Source: an uncultured Porphyromonas sp. | GTDB lineage: Bacteria; Bacteroidota; Bacteroidia; Bacteroidales; Porphyromonadaceae | Assembly (NCBI GenBank): GCA_900539155.1 | Contig: UQBE01000013.1 | Location: 1 to 43,063 of the forward strand | Direction of reading: 5' to 3' | DNA length: 43,063 bases | In this document: positions 7,056-15,992 of the stretch, piece after piece | How the letters are laid out: each line of letters starts with the position of its first letter | Position numbering within the stretch: the first letter of the stretch is position 1 | The notes under the pieces: model-generated | Database searches by the model: none | What the model saw: the letters and a program-made list of their open reading frames with translations, nothing else | What the model was told of the DNA's origin: nothing | Position numbers and translations under genes: made by a program

Positions 7056-8792
7056 ATGGACTTACACTTACTAGAACTTAGTGACCAGGAGATAGCACGT
7101 CGCAACAGCCTAGACGAGATACGTCAGATGGGCATCAATCCCTATCCCGCAGCCGAGTATGCCGTGACGGCACATGCTCAGGAGATACAGGACCAATATC
7201 AGGATGAGGCACCTCGCCAGGAGGTGAGCATCGCTGGTCGTGTCATGAGCCGGCGCATCATGGGCAAGGCTTCCTTTATGGAGCTACAAGATGCATCGGG
7301 GCGCATACAGGTCTATGTGACCCGTGATGACCTCTGCCCAGGAGAGGATAAGGATCTATACAACAAGCTCTTTAAGAAGCTTCTCGACATTGGCGACATC
7401 GTCGGTGTCAAGGGCTTTGTCTTCCGTACCCAGACGGGCGAGATCTCGGTGCATGCTGAGCAACTGACCTTGCTGAGCAAGGCACTGCGTCCGCTCCCTA
7501 TCGTCAAGGCTAAGGATGATCAGGTCTTCGATGGCTTTACCGATCCAGAGCTGCGCTACCGTCGTCGCTACGTAGATTTGATAGTCAATGAGGAGGTGAA
7601 GGGCATCTTCATCAAGCGTACGAAGATTTTTCAGTCGATGCGCAACTTCTTTAATTCACGTGGCTACCTAGAGGTAGATACGCCTGTCCTGCAGTCTATC
7701 CCAGGCGGTGCTGCAGCTCGTCCCTTCGTGACGCACCACAATGCGCTTGACATACCGCTCTACCTACGCATCGCCAATGAACTTTACCTCAAGAGGTTGA
7801 TCGTGGGTGGCTTCGAGGGCGTCTACGAGTTTAGCCGTAACTTCCGCAATGAGGGTATGGACCGGACGCACAATCCTGAGTTTACCTGTATGGAGATCTA
7901 TGTCGCCTACAAGGACTACCGATGGATGATGCAGATGACGGAGCAGATGATCGAGCATATCTGTCAAGAGGTGCTAGGCTCTACGACCATTCAGGTAGGG
8001 GAGCATACGATAGAGTTTAAGCCTCCCTATCGTCGCCTTACTATGATTGACGCTATCCAAGAGTATGGCGGGGTCAATATCGATGGTATGGACGAGGCTG
8101 AGCTTCGTAAGGTGTGCCAAGCTAAGGGCGTGGAGATAGATGAGACGATGGGTGTCGGCAAGCTAATCGACGAACTCTTTGGCGCAGTTGCTGAGCCACA
8201 CTTGGTGCAGCCGACCTTCATCATAGACTATCCTAAGGCGATGTCACCGCTCACTAAGGAGCACCGCGATAGGAGCGATCTGACGGAGCGCTTCGAGCTA
8301 TTTGTCAATGGTAAGGAGCTGGCCAATGCCTACTCAGAGCTCAACGACCCAATAGATCAGCGTCACCGCTTTGAGGATCAGCTACGTCTCAGTGAGCGTG
8401 GAGACGATGAGGCGATGTATATCGATCACGACTTCCTACGCGCTTTAGAGTTTGGCATGCCCCCCACATCAGGTATGGGTATCGGTATGGACCGCCTCGT
8501 GATGCTCCTGACGGGGCAGGAGAGTATTCAGGAGGTATTGCTCTTCCCACAGATGCGTCCTGAGATACAGCCTAAGCGTGACAAGGAGGAGGCTTATGCA
8601 GCCGTTGGCATTGACAAGACATGGGTGCCACTCCTGCAGAAAGCGGGCTACCTCACTGTAGCAGACCTGGCGGGCAAAGCTCCGGGCAAGGTGATGCAGC
8701 AGATGATGGATATCAATAAGAAGTATAAGCTAGGCTTGCAGATCCCCGCACTGGAGGAAATATCCAAGTGGGTGGAGGCTCCTACGAAATAA
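7056..8792 (+). CDS. lysS: Lysyl-tRNA synthetase, class II
   Basis: Charges tRNA-Lys with lysine in the cytosol. An N-terminal OB-fold anticodon-binding domain (IAGRVMSRRIMGKASF) is followed by the class II catalytic core: motif 2 (FEGVYEFSRNFRNEGMDRTH) and motif 3 (GMPPTSGMGIGMDRLVMLLT). After the core comes a ~70-residue tail (AAVGIDKTWVPLLQKAGYLT and on), resembling the extension I know from Bacteroidetes LysRS. The frame is open from an ATG at 6975, but those 27 extra residues do not look like the family. The ATG at 7056 (MDLHLLELSDQEIARRNSL) fits Bacteroidetes homologues and gives 578 residues. First gene of a long plus-strand housekeeping run. Confidence 0.95.
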   Translation: MDLHLLELSDQEIARRNSLDEIRQMGINPYPAAEYAVTAHAQEIQDQYQDEAPRQEVSIAGRVMSRRIMGKASFMELQDASGRIQVYVTRDDLCPGEDKDLYNKLFKKLLDIGDIVGVKGFVFRTQTGEISVHAEQLTLLSKALRPLPIVKAKDDQVFDGFTDPELRYRRRYVDLIVNEEVKGIFIKRTKIFQSMRNFFNSRGYLEVDTPVLQSIPGGAAARPFVTHHNALDIPLYLRIANELYLKRLIVGGFEGVYEFSRNFRNEGMDRTHNPEFTCMEIYVAYKDYRWMMQMTEQMIEHICQEVLGSTTIQVGEHTIEFKPPYRRLTMIDAIQEYGGVNIDGMDEAELRKVCQAKGVEIDETMGVGKLIDELFGAVAEPHLVQPTFIIDYPKAMSPLTKEHRDRSDLTERFELFVNGKELANAYSELNDPIDQRHRFEDQLRLSERGDDEAMYIDHDFLRALEFGMPPTSGMGIGMDRLVMLLTGQESIQEVLLFPQMRPEIQPKRDKEEAYAAVGIDKTWVPLLQKAGYLTVADLAGKAPGKVMQQMMDINKKYKLGLQIPALEEISKWVEAPTK

Positions 8793-8853
8793 TCTAAGTT
8801 CACGCACATCTCTCTATCGCTAGAGTGCATGGCGTGCATACGATACAGTCAAT

Positions 8854-9861
8854 ATGGATATTGGTCGCATAGGCATACTAGGTAGTGGTAGCTGGGCTAC
8901 TGCACTGGCTAAGATATCTCTCGAGTCTACGCCTGAGATAAATTGGTATGTGCGTCGTGATGATCAGGTGCAGCGCTTTAAGGCTACGGGGCATAACCCC
9001 GACTACCTCTCTAGTGCTGCCTTTGATACAGACAGGATAACCTTCTACACGGAGGGCTCGATCAACCCCTTCTTTCGCAATAGTGACACCATCATCTTAG
9101 TGACCCCTTCGCCCTATATCAAGCACTACCTCAAGAAGGTGAAGCGTAGTAGCATGCGGGGCAAGCAGGTTATCAATGCGGTCAAGGGAATTGTGCCTGA
9201 CGAAAACCTTCTGGTATCGGAGTTCCTTATTAAGGAGTTCTCCCTGCCGAAGGAGCAGATTGGCGTGGTGAGTGGTCCTTGTCACGCTGAGGAGGTGGCG
9301 CAGGAGCGTCGTAGCTACTTAACCACAGGAGCTTATAGCAGTGAGCTGGCGCATCTGATGGCTGACACGCTCTCGTGTGACTACATCACCTGTACCACGT
9401 CGGACGATGTGGTCGGCATCGAGTTTGCCTCGGTACTGAAGAACATCTACGCCATCGCTGCGGGTATCTGCAACGGACTCAACTATGGAGACAACTTCCA
9501 GAGCGTTCTCATCAGCAACGCTATTGCTGAGATGAATAGCTTTGTCAATACGGTACACCTGCTCAATCATCGTGTCATCACCAACTCGGTTTATCTAGGT
9601 GACCTGCTCGTGACCGCTTACTCCAACTATAGTCGCAACCGTACCTTCGGCACGATGATCGGCAAGGGGTACAGCGTCAAGGCAGCGCAGGTCGAGATGG
9701 AGATGGTGGCTGAGGGTTACTACGGTGCTAAGTGCGTGCGCGAACTCAATACGACACGCTACCGAGTCAATATGCCGATTATGGACGCCGTCTACGAGAT
9801 ACTCTATAATAAGCAGTCGGCCAAGGAAACCATTGAGCGGCTCTCGCTCAAGTTCCGCTAA
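8854..9861 (+). CDS. gpsA: Glycerol-3-phosphate dehydrogenase [NAD(P)+]
   Basis: Reduces dihydroxyacetone phosphate to sn-glycerol 3-phosphate, the backbone for phospholipids. The Rossmann motif GILGSGSWATALAKI lies at residues about 7-21. VSGPCHAEEVA near 147 and the catalytic stretch VLKNIYAIAAGICNGLNYGDN near 196 are typical of GpsA. 335 residues is the normal length. It follows lysS by 61 bp and precedes pgi by 59 bp, an arrangement I associate with Bacteroidetes genomes, so co-transcription is likely. Confidence 0.95.
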   Translation: MDIGRIGILGSGSWATALAKISLESTPEINWYVRRDDQVQRFKATGHNPDYLSSAAFDTDRITFYTEGSINPFFRNSDTIILVTPSPYIKHYLKKVKRSSMRGKQVINAVKGIVPDENLLVSEFLIKEFSLPKEQIGVVSGPCHAEEVAQERRSYLTTGAYSSELAHLMADTLSCDYITCTTSDDVVGIEFASVLKNIYAIAAGICNGLNYGDNFQSVLISNAIAEMNSFVNTVHLLNHRVITNSVYLGDLLVTAYSNYSRNRTFGTMIGKGYSVKAAQVEMEMVAEGYYGAKCVRELNTTRYRVNMPIMDAVYEILYNKQSAKETIERLSLKFR

Positions 9862-9920
9862 ACACTGGCTCAAGACCCTGCTGACGGACGAACCCTTCTA
9901 ACCTAACACACGATACAACC

Positions 9921-11288
9921 ATGAAGACAGCCGCATCGCTCATACAGATCGACACAACACATGCGCAAGCTCATCTATCGGCAGAGACCATCCGCCAGGC
10001 AGAGCAAGATGCGCTCGCAGCGATTGAGACGCTACACACGGGCTCAGGCGCTGGTAACGACTTCCTAGGCTGGCTCACGCTCCCCGAGGAGATGCTCGAG
10101 CGTGACCTTTGCAAGCGAGTACAGACGGTAGCCGACAGGCTTCGCCATGAGTGCCTATATATAATATGTATAGGCATCGGGGGCAGCTACCTAGGTGGCA
10201 AGGCCGTCATGGAGGCACTCGGAGACCACTTCTCCGCACATCGTCAGCCGGAGCTGGGACGCCCGCAAGTACTCTTCGCTGGAAACAATATCAGCAGTGA
10301 CTATCTGCACGATCTGATGGATCTGGTCGTGGACAAGCCTTTTGGCATTGTCAATATCTCTAAGAGTGGCACGACGACCGAGCCGGCCATTGCCTTCCGC
10401 ATGCTGAGCCAATACTTAGTGGCTCGTGATGGACAGGAGGTGGCTAAGCGACGTATCGTAGCCATTACCGACAAGAAGCGGGGTGCTTTGCGTCGCCTAG
10501 CAGACGAGCAGGGGTACGATACCTTCGTCATACCAGATGATGTGGGCGGTCGCTTCTCCGTGCTGACTCCTGTGGGATTGCTGCCGATTGCTCTGGCAGG
10601 CTTTGATATTGAGGCTTTGCTCCAAGGTGCGCGTGACACGGCGCTCCTATATCGTAGTACGGAGCATCCGCTAGAGACCCCAGCCGTGCAGTATGCCGTG
10701 ACAAGACAAGCCGCCTATCGGGAGCGCGCTGTGAGCGAGGTGCTGGTCGCCTTCGAGCCTCGGTTGAGTGCTATGGGGCAGTGGTGGATGCAGCTCTTTG
10801 GCGAGAGCGAAGGCAAGGAGGGCAAGGGACTACTCCCGCTCTCTCTGACCTACACGACCGACCTGCACTCCATGGGGCAGTGGATACAGCAAGGACCCCA
10901 CAACATCCTCGAGACGATGATCGTCGTCGACACGCCACGAGATACCATCACCATCCCGACAGATGAGCAAAACCTAGACGGGCTCAACTACCTAGCAGGC
11001 GAGACGATGCACCATGTCAATGAGCAGGCGCATCTAGGCACGCTCTTAGCACACGAAGATGGCGGTGTGCCAGTCTTGCAGTTGCAGTTGCCGCAGATCG
11101 ATGCTAGGACGATTGGTGCCTTCATCTATACGATGGAGTATGCGGTCGCTGTCAGTGGCTATATGATGGGGATCAACCCCTTTGACCAGCCAGGCGTGGA
11201 GGACTACAAGCGCAATATGTTTGCCCTCCTCGCTAAGCCAGGCTTCGAGAGCGAGACGAAAGCGATGCGCCAGCGGCTCAACAAATGA
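9921..11288 (+). CDS. pgi: Glucose-6-phosphate isomerase
   Basis: Interconverts glucose 6-phosphate and fructose 6-phosphate (glycolysis/gluconeogenesis). Visible motifs: CIGIGGSYLGGKAVMEAL near residue 82, the phosphate-binding ISKSGTTTEPAIAF near 147, GGRFSVLTPVGLLPIALAG near 208, and EGKEGKGLLPLSLTYTTDLH near 294. At 455 residues it is the short bacterial type (Bacillus-like) rather than the ~550-residue enterobacterial type. Its TGA overlaps the ATG of the next gene (ATGA at 11285-11288), indicating translational coupling. Confidence 0.95.
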   Translation: MKTAASLIQIDTTHAQAHLSAETIRQAEQDALAAIETLHTGSGAGNDFLGWLTLPEEMLERDLCKRVQTVADRLRHECLYIICIGIGGSYLGGKAVMEALGDHFSAHRQPELGRPQVLFAGNNISSDYLHDLMDLVVDKPFGIVNISKSGTTTEPAIAFRMLSQYLVARDGQEVAKRRIVAITDKKRGALRRLADEQGYDTFVIPDDVGGRFSVLTPVGLLPIALAGFDIEALLQGARDTALLYRSTEHPLETPAVQYAVTRQAAYRERAVSEVLVAFEPRLSAMGQWWMQLFGESEGKEGKGLLPLSLTYTTDLHSMGQWIQQGPHNILETMIVVDTPRDTITIPTDEQNLDGLNYLAGETMHHVNEQAHLGTLLAHEDGGVPVLQLQLPQIDARTIGAFIYTMEYAVAVSGYMMGINPFDQPGVEDYKRNMFALLAKPGFESETKAMRQRLNK

Positions 11289-11998
11289 ACTTACGACAGA
11301 TTACAACAATGACAGATACGATACAAACACCCCCCCAGAAAAGCTACCACGAGGTCATCCCTCTCCCTGAGTATGGACACCATATCCAGCACATGGTAGA
11401 CCACTGCTTGACCATTGAGGACCGCGACGAGCGGACTCGATGCGCGCACGCTATTGTCAAGGCGATGGCGATCATACAGCCCGAGCAGGCTAAGAAGTCG
11501 GAGGATCACAAAGTCCTCTGGGATCACCTCGCCGTTATGTCGCACTTCGCGCTAGACATTGACTACCCCGTAGAGCCCATTCACGAGGAGGCACTCCGTG
11601 GTGCGCCCGAGCCTCTGACCTATCCCGATGACGACATCATCTACCGCCACTATGGTCACCTCATTCAGGAGCTGATCAAGAAAGCGTGCGAGATGCCCGA
11701 GGGTGATGAGCGCGAGGCTTTGGCTCTCTCCATTGCCAACCGCATGAAGCAGGCTTATATCTTGTGGAATAAGCGTGCCGTCGATGACTACACCATCTTT
11801 AAGGATCTCTACGAACTCTCTGGCGGGAAGCTCGTGCTGACCGAAGAGGAGCACCAGCTAGACGCTGCCACACGACGCACACCTCAGGGACGGGGAGGCA
11901 ACCGCTCTAGACGACAGTACAGGCGTCCAGCACGAGGAGGCAACAACTCCAGAGGAGGAGGACACCGTGGAGGCCACCCCAATCGTTCTAGACGTTAG
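11285..11998 (+). CDS. DUF4290 family protein
   Basis: A 237-residue protein of unknown function belonging to a Bacteroidetes family (DUF4290), recognised by LPEYGHHIQHMVDHCLTIED, RTRCAHAIVKAM, VLWDHLAVMSHFALDIDYP and DIIYRHYGHLIQELIKKACEM. No signal peptide or membrane segment. The last ~40 residues are low-complexity Arg/Gly/Asn (RGGNRSRRQYRRPARGGNNS), which suggests nucleic acid binding; this is an inference. The first ATG (11285) overlaps the pgi stop. A second ATG at 11309 would give a start at MTDTIQT and cannot be excluded. It sits between pgi and murA in the run. Confidence 0.85.
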   Translation: MNLRQITTMTDTIQTPPQKSYHEVIPLPEYGHHIQHMVDHCLTIEDRDERTRCAHAIVKAMAIIQPEQAKKSEDHKVLWDHLAVMSHFALDIDYPVEPIHEEALRGAPEPLTYPDDDIIYRHYGHLIQELIKKACEMPEGDEREALALSIANRMKQAYILWNKRAVDDYTIFKDLYELSGGKLVLTEEEHQLDAATRRTPQGRGGNRSRRQYRRPARGGNNSRGGGHRGGHPNRSRR

Positions 11999-12040
11999 CT
12001 GATACAGACACTCACTATCTTACTCTTACGATACTAGCTT

Positions 12041-13351
12041 ATGGCATCTTACATCATCGAGGGAGGTCACAGACTCCATGGCGAGGTAACCATACAGGGA
12101 GCTAAAAACGAAGCACTCCAAGTCATCGCCGCCACCTTACTAACCAGCGAAGAGGTCATCCTAGAGAATGTCCCAGACATCCTCGATGTCAACAACCTCA
12201 TCAAGCTCGTAGAGCTGCTCGGTGTCGAGGTGACACGACTCAGTCACGACAGCTATCGCTTCAAAGCTCAGGAGATAGATCTAGACTTCGTCGACTCTCC
12301 ACAGTTCCTCCATGAGAGCAAGATCTTGCGCGGCTCGGTCCTACTCGTCGGGCCTCTTGTCGGTCGTTGTAGGCACGCCGTTTTCCCCAAGCCTGGCGGT
12401 GATCAGATAGGACGTCGCCGACTAGACACCCACCTGATCGGCATTGCCACCCTAGGAGCGGAGTGCGAGTATGATCAGGAGCGTAGAGCCTTTCGCATAG
12501 AGGTGCCACACCTACGAGGAGCTTATATGCACCTCGAGGAGGCCTCCGTGACAGGTACCGCCAATGTGATCATGTCGGCTGTCTTAGCAGAGGGCAAGAC
12601 CACTATATACAATGCTGCCTGCGAACCGTACATACAGCAGCTCTGCCGTATGCTTGTCTCTATGGGAGCCCGCATCTCAGGCATCGGCTCTAACCTGCTC
12701 ACCATTGAGGGTGTCGAGCGACTACATGGCACGACGCATCGTATCCTGCCCGATATGATTGAGGTGGGCAGCTTCATCGGTATCGCAGCCATGACGCAGA
12801 GCGAGCTAACGCTCAAGAACGTCGGTCTGCCCGACCTAGGGCTCATCCCGCAGATGTTTCGCAAACTCGGCATCGAGATTATAGAGCGAGGCGATGACCT
12901 CATCATACCCGCCAGAGAGAGCTACGAGATAGAGACCTTTATGGATGGCTCTATCCTCACCATTGCCGATGCGCCGTGGCCAGGACTCACGCCAGACCTG
13001 CTGAGCGTCTTCCTCGTTGTAGCAACACAAGCCAAGGGTACCGTCCTCATTCATCAGAAGATGTTTGAGAGTCGTCTCTTCTTTGTGGACAAGCTCATCG
13101 ATATGGGCGCACAGATCATCCTTTGCGACCCACACCGAGCAGTGGTCGTTGGCAAAGACCACCAGACCCGTCTGCGTCCTGCCGTGATGGCTTCGCCAGA
13201 TATACGCGCTGGTATCGCGCTCTTGATAGCTGCACTGAGTGCCGATGGCACCAGTGTGGTCAACAATGCGGAGCAGATAGACCGTGGCTACCAGCATCTA
13301 CACGAGCGACTCAACGCTCTAGGCGCTCACATCGAGAGACGCGATGAGTAG
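12041..13351 (+). CDS. murA: UDP-N-acetylglucosamine 1-carboxyvinyltransferase, Cys-to-Asp active-site variant
   Basis: First committed step of peptidoglycan synthesis: transfers enolpyruvate from PEP to UDP-GlcNAc. N-terminal GGHRLHGEVTIQGAKNEAL carries the conserved Lys-Asn pair, and LPDMIEVGSFIGIAAM plus DLLSVFLVVATQAKG are typical. The active-site loop reads PKPGGDQIGRRRLDTH. The residue matching Cys115 of the E. coli enzyme (in PGGCxIGxRP) is Asp, at about residue 121. Asp at this place is known in naturally fosfomycin-resistant MurA proteins such as that of Mycobacterium tuberculosis, so this enzyme should be insensitive to fosfomycin. 436 residues, with an 8-bp overlap with rimM. Confidence 0.94.
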   Translation: MASYIIEGGHRLHGEVTIQGAKNEALQVIAATLLTSEEVILENVPDILDVNNLIKLVELLGVEVTRLSHDSYRFKAQEIDLDFVDSPQFLHESKILRGSVLLVGPLVGRCRHAVFPKPGGDQIGRRRLDTHLIGIATLGAECEYDQERRAFRIEVPHLRGAYMHLEEASVTGTANVIMSAVLAEGKTTIYNAACEPYIQQLCRMLVSMGARISGIGSNLLTIEGVERLHGTTHRILPDMIEVGSFIGIAAMTQSELTLKNVGLPDLGLIPQMFRKLGIEIIERGDDLIIPARESYEIETFMDGSILTIADAPWPGLTPDLLSVFLVVATQAKGTVLIHQKMFESRLFFVDKLIDMGAQIILCDPHRAVVVGKDHQTRLRPAVMASPDIRAGIALLIAALSADGTSVVNNAEQIDRGYQHLHERLNALGAHIERRDE

Positions 13352-13889
13352 CACGACCACTTTTACCGTACCGGAGCTCACGCCCGTTGGCCACCTAGGC
13401 AAGCCACACGGCGTGCGTGGTGAGCTAACCGCTTACCTGACCATCGAGCTGGAGACTCTCTGTAGCGACCCTAGTCGCGAAGCCTTTTATCTCTTTGCCG
13501 AGATCGATGCGCTACCTGTGCCGTACCAGCTCCTGAGCTATCGCAGCAAGGGAGACAGCTACCTGCTCACCCTGGCGCATGTCGCTGATCGCTCCATCGC
13601 TGAGAAGATGACGGGGTGGCGTCTCTTCGTTCCCACAGAGCTCCTAGCAGAGAGCGAGGTCGCTTATAGCTGGGATCACTTCATCGGCTACCAAGTGCTC
13701 ACCCCCGAGGAAGAGCTTGTCGGCACGATCCTAGAGGTCAATGACCAAACGGAAAACATCCTCCTTACGATCGAGACCTCCGACGGCACTCAGCACTTGA
13801 TCCCCATCCACGAGGAGCTGGTCGAGGAGATAGATCCCGAGAGCAAAACCATCCAGCTACACATACCCCAAGGGCTACTAGACTTGTAA
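13344..13889 (+). CDS. rimM: Ribosome maturation factor RimM
   Basis: Assists assembly of the 30S subunit head and 16S rRNA processing through contact with ribosomal protein S19. The N-terminal motif PVGHLGKPHGVRGELTAYL is the RimM signature. The C-terminal half has the PRC-barrel pattern (SWDHFIGYQVLTPEEELVGTILEV, then the HLIPIHEELVEEID end). 181 residues is the usual length. Its ATG lies inside the end of murA, so the two are probably translationally coupled. Confidence 0.93.
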   Translation: MSSTTTFTVPELTPVGHLGKPHGVRGELTAYLTIELETLCSDPSREAFYLFAEIDALPVPYQLLSYRSKGDSYLLTLAHVADRSIAEKMTGWRLFVPTELLAESEVAYSWDHFIGYQVLTPEEELVGTILEVNDQTENILLTIETSDGTQHLIPIHEELVEEIDPESKTIQLHIPQGLLDL

Positions 13890-13922
13890 GCCCATCCCTT
13901 CCCCCCAAGCAGACTACACACT

Positions 13923-15068
13923 ATGCGACGCATCGCACTCTTTGGCTCGACAGGCAGTATCGGCACCCAGGCACTGGAGGTCATCTCCTTTCACCCCGAG
14001 CTGCTCACCGTCTATGCCCTCACCACTCATCGCAACGTACCCCTCCTCGTAGAGCAGGCGGAGAAATACCATCCGGCCGTCGTGGTCGTAGCTGACGAAA
14101 AAGCCGCCACAGAGCATACCGCACTCCTCAAAGGGCTAACCTGCACCGTACTCGTTGGCGTCGAGGGTCTCTGCGAACTGGCGCAGCATAGAGACTACGA
14201 CGTCATGCTCTCCGCCCTCGTCGGCTTCGCCGGTCTGCGCCCCACACTCCTGGCTATAGAGAGCGGACATGAGATTGCTTTGGCCAATAAGGAGACCCTC
14301 GTAGTGGCAGGTCAACTCATCATGCACGCTGCGCAGGAGCATAGTGTGCGCATCCTCCCTGTGGACTCGGAGCACTCAGCCATCTACCAATGTTTGATGG
14401 GCGAGGAGACCCCTCTAGAGCGTATCTGGCTCACGGCAAGTGGAGGTCCCTTCTGGCAGATGCCTCTCGATAAGCTAAGCCAAGTCACCGTAGCAGATGC
14501 GCTGCATCATCCGCGCTGGTCGATGGGTGCTAAGGTGACGATCGACTCGGCGACGATGATGAACAAAGGCTTTGAGATGATGGAGGCGTGCCACCTCTTT
14601 GCCGTCTCAGCAGATCAGATCTCTATCTTGATACACCCCGAAAGCGTCGTGCACTCGATGGTGCAGTTTGCCGATGGCTCGGTCAAGGCGCAGCTAGCCG
14701 TCCCCGACATGCGTCTCCCGATCAGCCTAGCACTCCATGGCGGTGTGCGTGAGCCGCTACCCATAGCGCGTCAGCCGTTTGTCGGCACATCGCTTCATTT
14801 TGAGGAGCCAGACGCAGCCCACTTCCCCTGCTTGGGACTAGCCTTCGAAGCGTTCCGACAGGGTGGCAATATTCCCTGCTTGCTCAATGCTGCCAACGAG
14901 GTCGCTGTGCGCGCCTTCCTCGATGAGCGTATTGGCTTCACCGAGATAGCGCGCCTCATTGAGCCAATTATGACGGCCGTCCCCTACGACGCCACCCCGA
15001 CGCTCGACGCACTGCTGCACTACCACGACGTGGCGACCGCCTTAGCCACCGAGCAGCTCCCCCGATAG
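13923..15068 (+). CDS. dxr: 1-deoxy-D-xylulose 5-phosphate reductoisomerase
   Basis: NADPH-dependent conversion of DXP to 2-C-methyl-D-erythritol 4-phosphate, the committed step of the non-mevalonate isoprenoid pathway. Seen: the NADPH-binding LFGSTGSIGTQALEVI at the N terminus, ALANKETLVVAG near 118, the metal-binding PVDSEHSAIYQCL near 145, LTASGGPF near 171, and HPRWSMGAKVTIDSATMMNK near 194. At 381 residues it is complete. Last gene of the lysS run, with a clear terminator 26 bp after the stop. Confidence 0.96.
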   Translation: MRRIALFGSTGSIGTQALEVISFHPELLTVYALTTHRNVPLLVEQAEKYHPAVVVVADEKAATEHTALLKGLTCTVLVGVEGLCELAQHRDYDVMLSALVGFAGLRPTLLAIESGHEIALANKETLVVAGQLIMHAAQEHSVRILPVDSEHSAIYQCLMGEETPLERIWLTASGGPFWQMPLDKLSQVTVADALHHPRWSMGAKVTIDSATMMNKGFEMMEACHLFAVSADQISILIHPESVVHSMVQFADGSVKAQLAVPDMRLPISLALHGGVREPLPIARQPFVGTSLHFEEPDAAHFPCLGLAFEAFRQGGNIPCLLNAANEVAVRAFLDERIGFTEIARLIEPIMTAVPYDATPTLDALLHYHDVATALATEQLPR

Positions 15069-15093
15069 CCCCCTCGTCAAATAATCATCTGTG

Positions 15094-15125
15094 AGTCCTC
15101 GTAGTTTTGCTACGGGGACTTTTTT
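15094..15125 (+). terminator. Intrinsic terminator after dxr
   Basis: AGTCCTCGTAG (15094-15104) pairs with CTACGGGGACT (15110-15120, one G-T pair), followed by six or more Ts. Confidence 0.88.
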
Positions 15126-15163
15126 GTTGCCTTAGGGCGAGAAGATGTTGGTGCCAACAAGGT

Positions 15164-15279
15164 GAAACAAAAGTTTCACCCCCCGTGGCACAAAAGTTTC
15201 ACCCGTATGAAACTAGAGTTTCACCCGTATGAAACTGGAGTTTCCTACCTGTGAAACTAAAGTTTCCTACCTATGAAAC
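15164..15279. repeat. 22-bp periodic palindrome array C (GAAAC/GTTTC)
   Basis: GAAAC starts at 15164, 15209, 15231, 15253 and 15275, with a degenerate unit (GGCAC) at about 15187. GTTTC ends at 15177, 15200, 15222, 15244 and 15266. The step is 22 bp except for one of 23. Each unit is GAAACnnnnGTTTC plus an 8-bp linker. The linker side also forms dyads (GTTTCA-6-TGAAAC), so pairings can slip along the array. The rest of the 15126-15385 gap shows no gene. Confidence 0.85.
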
Positions 15280-15347
15280 TGTCGGGACTTCTGAGGATGT
15301 CGAGAGATTCTTCAGACCTGTGCTTCAATATGGCACACCCTGCGGTG

Positions 15348-15355
15348 TATCTTTG
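15348..15355 (+). promoter_or_regulatory. Promoter -7 element for the Trp-rich repeat gene
   Basis: TATCTTTG matches TAnnTTTG and lies 31 bp before the start codon at 15386. No good -33 element is seen. Confidence 0.6.
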
Positions 15356-15385
15356 CACTGTGTTCAACAAATCAGATAAAGAATT

Positions 15386-15922
15386 ATGGATACAAATGAC
15401 TTACTAAAGAAGCAGCTGGATGAGGCTGCTTGGAGAGGACTCTCACAGGAGTTCCCCTGGACATTAGAGACCCTCAGGAAGTATTGGAAGAAGCTAGACT
15501 GGCATCTAGTCTCTAACAACGCCGAGATCCTATGGACGCCCGAGATGCTTGAGGAGTTCAAGAATTGGATAACCTGGTCTAGTCTCTCTCTGACTGATTG
15601 CGACTCCATTCTAACAGTAGCTTGCTTGGAGCGGTTTGCAGACTGCTGGGACTGGGATAAACTATCTGAGAATGATTCCATACCACTGGACTATGATACG
15701 ATAGATCGCTTCATCGACAAGTGGAACTGGGCCGAGCTGATAGACCACGGTAGCTGGAAGGATAAAGACCTTGGAGCATCGCACCTGTATAGCTATGAAT
15801 TCCTAGAGCGCTACGCTAGCCGAATCCCCATAGATGCGCTGAAGGATTCTCAGCTATGGTACGACATCAAGGAGCAGCGCAAGAAAGAGCTGCATCGCCA
15901 GATTGCCTGCGGAGAGGCGTAG
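15386..15922 (+). CDS. Hypothetical protein with Trp-rich repeats
   Basis: A 178-residue protein of no family I can name. It contains degenerate repeats of about 25 residues built around Trp: LDWHLVSNNAEILWTPEMLE, ITWSSLSLTDCDSILT, WDWDKLSENDSIPLDYDTID and WNWAELIDHG. The common pattern is (W/D)W-x-x-L-S-x-N-x-x-(I/L)-x-(W/L), with a following helix. This suggests a small alpha-helical solenoid or scaffold. No signal peptide or membrane segment. It stands alone behind its own promoter, between array C and the WYL operon. Real coding is supported by the regular repeat pattern and promoter spacing. Confidence 0.75.
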   Translation: MDTNDLLKKQLDEAAWRGLSQEFPWTLETLRKYWKKLDWHLVSNNAEILWTPEMLEEFKNWITWSSLSLTDCDSILTVACLERFADCWDWDKLSENDSIPLDYDTIDRFIDKWNWAELIDHGSWKDKDLGASHLYSYEFLERYASRIPIDALKDSQLWYDIKEQRKKELHRQIACGEA

Positions 15923-15927
15923 CTTGC

Positions 15928-15960
15928 TAGAGATTAGACTTTAGAGGTTAGAGGCTAGAG
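15928..15960. repeat. Degenerate TTAGAGG-like heptamer repeat
   Basis: A run of TAGAGAT/TAGACTT/TAGAGGT/TAGAGGC/TAGAG units, like those beside arrays B, D and F, but here without an adjacent CCACGTGG array. Confidence 0.6.
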
Positions 15961-15992
15961 CGTTAGCCTCTATGCAATAAGCAACAGTGTGC

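Noticed and set aside
10781..10966. Small plus-strand frame inside pgi
   Set aside because: Shadow frame of a conserved enzyme, with no independent evidence.
15164..15279. CRISPR array
   Set aside because: The 22-bp period is too short, there are no unique spacers, the units are palindromic, and no cas gene is in the window. The same holds for the other arrays.
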